Shown here in pieces: positions 48,295 through 57,800 of a DNA stretch of 64,000 nucleotides. A program made the translations under genes and the position numbers. The stretch's first letter is position 1; each line of letters begins with the position of its first letter. This DNA is from Acholoe squamosa (taxonomy: Eukaryota > Annelida > Polychaeta > Phyllodocida > Polynoidae), in NCBI GenBank assembly GCA_949317995.1, contig OX439038.1:70876659-70940658 (forward strand). The letters are read 5' to 3'. The notes beneath the pieces were generated by a model. That model saw only the letters and a program-made list of their open reading frames with translations. It was not told where the DNA came from and ran no database searches.

Positions 48295-49210
48295 CTCAAC
48301 CAAAGTCCACTTCTGCCAACTGAACCTTCACAATGGTCGCAGAGATGAGCACTGCATTCTCAGACGCACTTCTTGCGCTGTCTGCCTTCCATTCATCATA
48401 CCAATTGTATGGCGAGACATTCTGCGGTTTTACTGGCTTCCTTCTGGTCGGTTTTGCAGCCACAGCAGGTGCCTTGCGCTTCGGACAGGACTTCCCGAGC
48501 AAAGATATGATTGATCTTCACATGTACTTCTCGTGGTTAGCCAGCATCCTTGGAATATCCTGTCTAGCTGCAGCTTACCACCGCCAAGCCACGGTATACT
48601 TCATTGCTAATGGTCATCTAGCTGTCGCCATCGCACTCACCCTTACCAGTAGTCTATTATCAGGCGGCGTCCACCATTATGTATCTGAGGCAATTAGCAG
48701 TGGGTCCATGCTCTCATTGATGATTTTGTGTGTTGTGAAATTCACACCATTAGGGCTTATTGGTGGTGTAATCTACACAGTGGCTGGCCTCGTAATTGGT
48801 ACGCGTGGATACTGGTTAGGCCTGCCCCGGGTAGATTGGTTCCACTATGCGCTCATTATTGGTAACATTGCATTGATGATGGGTTTGAAGTACAAAGAAG
48901 TGCCGATATTCTACAGACCATCAATGACATCGCCTTGAAGTTTCCAATCTTTCACCATCAAAATGTACATTCATCTTGAAATGAAATTGATTTTAATTTG
49001 AAAGAAATGAAATGAGATAAATTTTTAGTTCATGTCTTAATTGATTTAACAGTAACTTATGTTTTATGTTAAGTGTTCTTGTCCACTGTTTTGTCCTGTG
49101 TCTCTTCGTAATACTTTTATTGAAAAGGATGAAATCCCAGTTTTTATTGATATGGATGTCTGCTATACATTTAAATATCTCATTGTAATAAAAATATTAC
49201 TACTTTGCAA
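48295..49210 (+). CDS. TMEM276-like multi-pass membrane protein (coding 48333-48938)
   Basis: A 201-residue protein in one coding exon. An acceptor (TATTTCCAG) ends at 48294, so upstream noncoding exon(s) are likely. The ATG at 48333 has A at -3 and G at +4, a strong context; a second ATG follows four codons later. About six hydrophobic segments run through residues 6-24, 31-48, 67-86, 90-115, 122-162 and 170-190. The start (STAFSDALLALSAFHSSY) and the third helix (SWLASILGISCLAAAYH) resemble human TMEM276 as I remember it (STALSHLVLGVVSLHAAV; WVATVIGLPLLAFDFHW), with equal spacing and total length. The function of that family is unknown to me. Adenine-rich 3' region with AATAAA at 49187. Convergent with METTL3. 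The name is tentative; that it is a real membrane protein gene is much surer. Confidence 0.75.
49187..49192 (+). terminator. polyadenylation signal of the TMEM276-like gene
   Basis: Canonical AATAAA about 250 bp after the stop codon at 48936-48938, in AT-rich sequence just before a degenerate transposon copy at about 49321. Confidence 0.55.
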
Positions 49211-49320
49211 CTCCAGCCTTATCATGAAGTATTGTTTATTAAATCTATGGCGGCCGTTCTTAAAAGATAATTTTAGCATCCAGATATAAGCTAGAATAGA
49301 TGTTTTATTCACAGGCATTT

Positions 49321-49526
49321 ACCATATTACCTCGTGTATAAGCCGCGCCTTGTATGCGAATCTGAGGTATCCTGTGCCTAACGGAATCAGCACAAAATCA
49401 GTGGTCATATAGGCAGGGTACTTTTACTATAGAGCAGTACTAAACATTCTTAAATCAAGCCCCATTCAAGCATTGTAGCATTTCAATTCAGGGTGTGCCT
49501 TATATATGCAAATTATAATGGTATAT
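49321..49526. mobile_element. degenerate CCGTAATCTCCCGCG-family element
   Basis: Left CCATATTACCTCGTGTATAA, right GCAAATTATAATGG, with internal ATAAGCCGCGCC. An older copy beyond the TMEM276-like polyA signal. Confidence 0.55.
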
Positions 49527-49614
49527 ATTAACTTGAATGCTGGCTCAGGTGCACAGTTGTCTCGTTATAACCTATCTTTGATTTAGAAGTTTATGGCTTA
49601 ATAGCTATGGAGGA

Positions 49615-49795
49615 GTGAGTGAGTGAGTAATAGATGTTTAACGCCATTTCGACAGCTAAGGTCATATTCATGGCGAGAACTATATTACGCAATTTCACAG
49701 AGGAATGTGTTGGTGCCCGCGCATATGTGCACCACACATCCGAGGGGATAGGAAAGAGGAGATATAGACCCATTTAAGTGGGCTAGGGAAGCCCG
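49615..49795. repeat. dispersed repeat ending GTGGGCTAGGGAAGCCCG, copy 1
   Basis: Starts GAGTGAGTGAGTAATAGATG, then GTTTAACGCC. Shares its second half with 59949-60121 (GCCCGCGCATATGTGCACCA; GAGGGGATAGGAAAGAG). No inverted ends; may be a SINE. Confidence 0.65.
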
Positions 49796-50728
49796 AGCTA
49801 TGGAGGAATCAGTATTTGATCTTTAGCATTGATTTTATGATAAAGTCTGTCTCTTAGTATTTTACTTAAATCAACTATCCATCAACGAATTTTATGGTTT
49901 ACATTCATAAACATGAAAGAACGTACATTTTCTTTGTAAATAATCGTAATGAAATTTAAATTAGTGGCGAAATCCTACTAATGCGTTGGGAATATGTGCA
50001 TACTGCTCTATGCTTTGTGTGGAAAGATTGAATGACGACTACACACCTGATGAAACTGTGCTACAGTCAGTTATTGAATAAAAACAGTTTTCCTATTACT
50101 TTTGTTGTTTCATCTGTGGGAAATAAGAGACAATACGCTATACCTTTTCTAACTTTTTATTTATACATAACATTTTTTTAAATTACAATACACGCTAGGG
50201 CAGTAGTAACCTTTATGTTTCGTAAACATGAATTGCAATTTCACAATCAATTATGAAAAATATTTCATCGATTTTACTAAATAAATGTGAATTGGGAGTG
50301 ATACTGATTCAATTTCAAACTGAAATATACAATTTCATGTATATACATTTATATAGGGGGTATCTCCAGTACAAGTACTTGAAAAATTAAAACAGGTATC
50401 TGCACTGTGTGAAACTGAAATAATCAAGAACGAAGGGATTACATCAGTTCCTTAAACCATTTCATAGATAACGGTACACGTGCATTTCAGTTATAACTCA
50501 AGGAATGTATTAATTCAATGTCCTAAAAAATTCAAACGAGTATTTCTGGTAAAGACATCCACTGTCTACATTTATCAAATGTACCAAGCTCCAAGGCCAC
50601 ACAGGCTACCCGCGTGTGAGAGTCATTTTATTTTGCTTTCAGTTCATTACAATTCTTTGTAGGTAAAAAGGTGTCATTACAACCTCATTTCCACTGTATC
50701 TCAACCATTTCATTTCACTTCGACCTTT

Positions 50729-50895
50729 GGGGGCCATCAATAAATGATGCAAAATTTGACCTTTTTGACCCCCCCCCCGTCATGTTTTTTTTTTTTTTGC
50801 CAATTTTGCAATGCTTAGGGTATATGAAAAATTAATTCTGTCATGCCAGGCCAGACCCTCCTCCAGCATGATGTACGTCATTTGTGGATTGCCCC
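50729..50895. mobile_element. GACGTCA-family palindromic element
   Basis: Left GGGGGCCATCAATAAATGAT, right ATGTACGTCATTTGTGGATT, with a poly-C tract inside and GTCATGCCAGGCC. Relative of 58277-58476. Confidence 0.6.
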
Positions 50896-51364
50896 TTAGC
50901 CTGTATTTATTTGTCGCAATAGATTACATTCGAAAATTAGTTGAGCAATCGCCTTCCCCTTTACGTTCCTCATAGTGCATAGCTATATCAACCCCTACTC
51001 AGAGATGATCACTACATTTATGTATCATGACAAACCTTGACTAGCGGCAATAACCGGTTTATCTTACCAACATTGTAGCTGATAACTACCTACTTACAGT
51101 AACACACAAAAATAGAAAACTATCAGATGGTTCTTACCAATTCATATTGATGCTTAAGCACTGACATTAAGCATGAGAGACGATGAAAAAAAGAGACTGA
51201 ATGAGAAATGGATTTGACAAGTCACACGGAATTTAATGGATGAAAATGTGAATGGATCGTTCTGAATGGATCATTTGTAATAGCTTAACTCATTCTTGTA
51301 ACATTAGTCCCACTGCGAACAAACGCTTGGGTTTAACTGTCCCTTCCCAGGCGCTGGTCATTAA

Positions 51365-51660
51365 CCCTTTAAGGATCGCATAGCGCTTTAATACAATTTT
51401 ACCCATTTGTCCTGATGCGTGAGTGCAGCAATGGTGAGTAACTCACCAGCACTGCATTCATACATCATGCCAAACCGACAGTGTGCATACAGAGAGAGAG
51501 AAAGTAGAGTAGACTCTCTCTACATTCTCTGATACACACAAAGGGTGGACATGATGCGTCAATGGGGGTGCTGGTGAGTAGACTCCTCTGTGTTGTATCG
51601 GTCCATCATGCTGACTGACCAGGTAACATGAACCTTGAGGTTCCATGCAGTCCTTAAATG
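51365..51660. mobile_element. CCCTTTAAGG element in METTL3 3' UTR
   Basis: Flanked by TTAA on both sides (51361-51364 and 51661-51664). Left end CCCTTTAAGGATCGCATAGC. Holds the hairpin 51413-51472. Confidence 0.72.
51413..51472. repeat. hairpin TGATGCGTGAGTGCAGCA...
   Basis: Arms TGATGCGTGAGTGCAGCAAT and its near complement ending CATTCATACATCA, meeting at GGTGAGTAACTCACC. The same motif recurs at about 6608, 24238, 25671, 32944 and 54385. Confidence 0.75.
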
Positions 51661-51711
51661 TTAAGACAATGTATGATGAAAAGCAATGATTTGTTGAGTA
51701 GTGTGCCAGGA

Positions 51712-51829
51712 TCATTGGTTTGGTTGTGGTGGCTTCATACAGTTGCCGTCCGGGTAGCGCTTCTTGAAGGCCTTGACCACCTCGGGCTCCATCAGTCTCA
51801 CCCCGTCCACCTGGTTACCCAGTGTGATC
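51712..51829 (-). CDS. METTL3: METTL3 exon 15 (stop codon)
   Basis: Residues 526-564: [18 protein letters not shown] then FKKRYPDG and a tail CMKPPQPNQ that differs from the human ISKPKNL. Stop TGA at 51712-51714. Acceptor TCCATAG|GATC. Confidence 0.95.
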
Positions 51830-54800
51830 CTATGGAGTCAGAAAAGGACACGTTTTATTTTCAGTACTTTCTTAAAACACCCAGGGTGATTTGAAATATA
51901 GCCATTTGTTTTCAAGATTTTAAATTGCAGCACTGCTAAATCTATTAACCTGGGCAGGATTCATGAATCGAGACGAGAAATGGACACCATGTACTATACA
52001 ACATTAAATGGAGTTCTATTTGATATCTCAGTGTGACACATGTACTTCAGCAACTTACAAGAGGGAGCTCTTTGACCTATTAAATATGTATCTAGACGTA
52101 CCAGTTTGGTTGAACATTGTGTGGTCTTCCGAACAACTCAATTTTTCTTGCGCCAGGGGCCAACCTCTCAATAATACCATAGATCTCATCGGGTTTATGA
52201 CTTGTTGCTCGCACCTATAAAAAGGAAGGCAACTGTTACTAAGCAAAGTGTGTTTACATGAATCATATAAACCACTATGTAATCTTCATTGATATATTTG
52301 ATTGAGACAGAGGAAAGGGCCAGATTTTCATTTCAGTGTGATTATATAGATTCCTAATTACATATATGTCATTCTGCAATAAACTAGCAAAGATTCTTAA
52401 CAGCATTTTCAAAAGTGCCGCCTGGTGGGCCCTTTTTTGATAAACCTACATTTGTGAAATAGTTGCAATTAAAAAAATTGGGTTTCAAGGTGAATTAAAC
52501 CAAGTTCCTACCTCCGCAACAATTACATCACAATCAAGTCCCCTGTTGAGATTCTTGGGTGTGCCCTTAACGCCAACCTAGAGACAAAACAAAATCAAGG
52601 TCTGTAAATTTTAAAAGTACAAATTAAGATATAACAGTAACATCACATGTGTAGTAAAACTAATGTGACAAATAGGCATAATACATTGGAATAATGAACA
52701 TCCCTTAAAGGGTTATTTCTCAGTATTATGTTCAAGTATGTGTATTGTTCACAAGAAGGACGTTAGGACGGCCCATCTGATACATCAAATATGTGAGATC
52801 AGACATTTCTATAGTGAAAAACCAGAGACAGTTTGGTGGTGGCAAGGAGCAAGAGCTGTGGTGTCCTCTGGTGTCATAATCTAAAAGTACAAGTGTCAGC
52901 TGATCACAACAGCGAAATTGAGGGTGTAAGACATCATGACTGACTGCTTAGCCAATCACAACACACCGATTCTGTTACAGGGGAACACCCCAAAACAACT
53001 CCCCTGAAAGACATAGATTTGACTATAACTATTCATGGGAGATACTATGGCATTCTACACTAAGCCACTGATACATTTAAGAGTGCCAGCATGTATAGAA
53101 TTCAATGGATCTCCCATAATAAAACAAAATTGAATAACTCACCAAGCAGTGCTCTTTGCCATGGTTCAGCCAGTGACCGGTTCGCCCTGTCCGTATGATA
53201 CGCTGCAGCTGGTTTGTCTTCACCCAGATGAGCTCATCAATACGCTCATACCTTGAAATATAAGTCATATTGTACAGAAATGATAAAATAGATTGTTTTC
53301 TCAGTTCAAAATTGTTCTCATCCGACACTTCGGTGACTCCCATCTAACATAGCTTGATAATCAAGTCAATGCAGTTATGTGAATCTATCCTCCTTCTCAG
53401 AGAATGCTGAATTTGACCAATGACTTCGACATTTTTTAAGAAATTCAATATCAATTTTTCTCTTTAATTTACGTCCATTTAAAATTTCATTTTCATCCCA
53501 TAGAAAACAAAATGTTACAAAATGGAAGGAAATCAATTTGGGAATTATATACGCTTCCAACCATGTATGCTATGTACAGGTTTGACTTGTTTTTCACTTA
53601 TTTTACTTGTAAAAGTATTTTTGTGGAAACTGCCTATTACGACCCTTTAAGCAAAAGTTAAGCAAAAGCTTAACTTCAATTACAATATAATGAAGCTACT
53701 TACCCCCACAACTTCAGGCATTCTCTTCCGAGTTCCATAGCCCTGAAATAAGTGTACATGAAATCAGTGAATGAATCTTCACTTCTTTGTTTTCTTTCTT
53801 TTCCTTTTCGATAAAGATCTCCTGTCCCTGTTCTGAATTTGTAACAGTCAATCTCCAAAGCTCTCTGACTTAGAAGAGTATCATTTCCACAGAAATCTTA
53901 ATGTCTCCGACTTGTCTTCAATTCAATATTTCATCCATCAAAACATCAATATAATACCATATAAAAATGGCTTAATTATTTCCCTTCATTCCTACCTGCC
54001 AGTGACCCAGAGGAAAATGTAGCCATCATCCTGTAGAGAGGGCACAGCAAGTTTTCTCATTTCGTCGTCACTCATCGTACCGTACGGCAGTTCCATGTGG
54101 ATGTCCCACGGGGGGTCGGCCATGACTACTGCAAATTTCTGTAGCGTCGTCATGTCAAAGTGCCGCAGATCACACATCACCCACTAAAAAGCAATTGAAA
54201 TGTGTGATTATCAAAGGTCCCAAGCACTTTTTTTTACTAAAGATGTCAATTCAAGGTCCTATTCATTTTATAAAAAAATAAATCGAATTCGACTCATAAA
54301 TTTTAAATCTGAAATATAAAGCCCATATGCCCCCATGCACCATCACCACCAAATGGGGTCGATTTACCCCATGGGGTGATCATGCCGCATGAATGCAGCC
54401 CTGATGAGGAAACCAGCCACATCTGCATTCAGGCATCGCGAAAGAAGTAATAGTATGCAACTCTTTTTTTTTTATTAAAAAGTCATCCACTTTTATTCAT
54501 GCATGATTTTCCCATTTACATGTTTGTCCAGTGTTATATCTCCAGGTTAATTTGATATTGCAGTGAGTAAACAGTCAGTATGTACAATGTATTTTTCCAG
54601 TAATAAAATTGGTTTAGTAACAACGCAGGTTGTCCGTATTATTTCTTAAAATTTTGAATTGCCTGGGAGTAACAAGGGAGTTTACCTATCAATCTTGGAT
54701 AGACTGTCAACAGGTAAGCTAGCATATTTACAGTGATGGGTATATACAGATGAGGAAAATTAATTAAGCCCTCCCCTTATTTCAGATCTCCAGACATGTT

Positions 54801-57800
54801 TATATACGGATGTTGGTATTTGTAGTTTGGTATTTGTAGCGCATCCTATAGTGAAACCTCATCATCAGCAATATTGTGGTATCTGGACATTATTCACCTC
54901 ATCAGGTGGCCAAGGTGGGGGTACAGAGCTTTATCTCCGTTTTATTTTATTTTTCATTTTATTTACTTTTTTTTAAAAAAGGCTTTCTCTTCCTCCAGTT
55001 CTTCTGGGTCATATTTTTACTTTTACCGACCATCCAAGTTTTAAACCATAATTTAGTTTTGGTCTTAAAATTTAGTTTAGTTTTAGCTAATTGTATATGA
55101 ACTGGTAGTGAATTATGTAAATAGTAATCCATGTAAACAATCATTGTTTATTAAAAGGTAAAATGTTTAGATGGCCATACCTGGGGTGGGATCATGGTAT
55201 GTGCATCGTCACCTTTGGAAACCAGTTTGCGGCTAATCTGCATCTTGGGCATGTAGTCCGGGTAGTCGATCTCATAATGCACGTACTTACACGTGTCCAT
55301 GTGGAAACACGTGTTCAGGAAGGAACAGTCACCCAGCATTTCTGTAACACAAAGTAAAAGGTTTAGAGCAAGCTTATTAAAGATCTGCAATTTAGATTTA
55401 AATGTGTGCAATTTTTGGCAAGGGGAAGAGGCACACCCCACTTCGAACTTATAAAACCATGTTGAATTTAATGGGTTTCATAAGCACTGGACAATTATTG
55501 TAGGTTTCAAAATGTCTCAATACTTCAGGAGATGAGTAATTTCCATATCATCTAAACCATAACTGAGGAACTTCAATTCATTTAGATTACATTAGTGAAA
55601 TCTTACCATCAGTGTGTTTGTTGATTATCTTCTTGAAGTGAAGTTTGGTACAAGAAGTTGGAGAATTGAACATCCTCTTGCATTCCTCCTTGGTGCCATA
55701 TTGACAAAATTCTTGAACTTGATTCCCTGAGATTATAGATATAAGATATAGTTTATTAGCAGAAAAATTAATGCAGGTTTCACTTTTTTTCAGTCGTGTT
55801 ACACTTCTTATAATGTTTTACCAATAAGTTTATTACCTCATAAAAGAAACTTGCATATAAATTGCACCACCGTATAGGCTACATCCTGTATGGCCTATAC
55901 GGGGGCACAGATAAAGATATAGGCCACGACTGGGATTATCTTCACCCTTTTTGTACTGTTGTGTCTTGTGAAGAAACCCCCTCGGCTGATATCCAGGGGT
56001 TTGCATTATCATCTTTTTTCTATTTTAAACTATTAGTATTAGTATTGAACAAGGCGGGATGACCAAACAAAAGGATCATTTTCTATACATGTAATATAAC
56101 TTACCTCCTTGTGACCGGAACTTCTCGACAAGATTCTGTTCCTGTAAGTTCAATTCAGATGTATGAAATAAGATAAATATTTGTACACGTTCTTTAAAGT
56201 ACCACGTAACTACAAACACATTAATAATGGTCCATATTTTTACACCACATTGGTCTCTTACCTTTTCTAAGGCAATATATAATTCACAATATACTCAATC
56301 TACCCAGAGTTTATAAATATGCCCTGAAGTGCCAACACAACCTATCTTGTAGACAAATGGACAGAGTTCGAACATGCTTTCCTTGAAGGCTTAATGGGTA
56401 TTTGTCTTTAGTACTATAGCTCACCTTGGCGGTAGGTTTACTCAGGAGCTCCAGGATTTCCTCACTCACTTCCTGCTTCTCTCGCTCTTTTGCTGAATGT
56501 TGTGATAATAAACTCTGCAAGAAATATAGCAGTATGTTAAGAAAAATAAATGCATTTATTTCATTAGGAATTACCATACATTAGACTGACTTTTCAAATA
56601 TACACTCAGATCTTGGTCTGTCCCCTTATGGTCTTGCGTCATAGGTATCTTCATGCGAAGTATATATTCACATTCGCATATTGTATTCGGTTGTCGTCAT
56701 GATGCATCAAAATAGTAACAGGGAGCAACTCTCCATCACTTCATTAATAACAAATCCAACACATTAGGAAAAAATCAAAACCATAGTGATGCCTCAGGCA
56801 TCTACTTGCAAGTGCTACCTCTCTGCACCAAATGTACCAAGACGCTATGCTGAACTCGAATTGGTAGCAGGGATAGTGAATGTCAATGATTCTCACCTCT
56901 ACACTGTCGGCATCAGCTTTATTTGATTCTGCAGTTTTCTTTTGTTTCTCAGGTCCAGGCGAAGCGTCGTCTGCATCTCTGTACAAATAGAAAATTGAAA
57001 TGCGCAAGTGTCATTCTTTACAGATGGAGATTCACGAGAAGCCATCTGTGTCTTTTTGCTCATCTCAGGTTGTCTTTCTTAGTTTATTATGTTATTTCTT
57101 AGGTCCAGAGGACGAAGTGCACCCCTTGCCACTATAACCGGTGCTCAAAAACTTACTAAAATTAAAATAGCATGTTGCAGCAGGATAATCAATATACTGA
57201 TACTTCAGTGAGTGTTATCTTTTTCTTTTCAAGCAGAGTTTTGTATGTACCGGTAAAGGATATTACCGTATTCTCCCGCGTAGAAGACGCGCTGCACGTA
57301 TAGGACGCACCCCAAACTCAGCACATGCATTTTCGCGTATAAGACGCACATTTTAATGCTCAATTTTGTAAATCCAGTACTGTTCTATAGTAAAATTACC
57401 CCTCGTATAAGACGCCCCCCCAACTTGAGAGAAAGCTATAAGACTCCCCAGCATTTTGTTTGGCGTAGAGGACACGTCTTATACGCGGGAGTTTACGGTA
57501 CTTACCCTTCTCTCTTTCGCTTCTTGGCTTCCCCAATACCGTCCTTTCCACAGACAGCCATCAACTATTTAAAGACACATTTTTAATGTGGAGACTAATT
57601 AAGTTAAATTAAATGTTAGCGCATTTTATTGCGTATTCAACATAATTCTATACAACATCAGGTGTTAAGTAAAGACAGAGTTTGAAGAAATACTTTGGAA
57701 GGGCATGAATGACATACATGTAAAACGATTTGAGGATGGTATTTACCTTTCCGTGATCAGATGATGTCACTTCCAATATGGTAGTTGGCTTTCCTCCCTT

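Larger units (their letters stand above)
50906..51711 (-). other. METTL3 3' untranslated region (limits uncertain)
   Basis: On the minus strand the first canonical AATAAA after the stop is at 50911-50906. ATTAAA variants occur closer, at 51237-51232 and, inside a transposon relic, at 51392-51387. The relic 51365-51660 starts 51 bp after the stop codon, so it should be transcribed in the 3' UTR. The true cleavage site is not determined. Confidence 0.35.
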
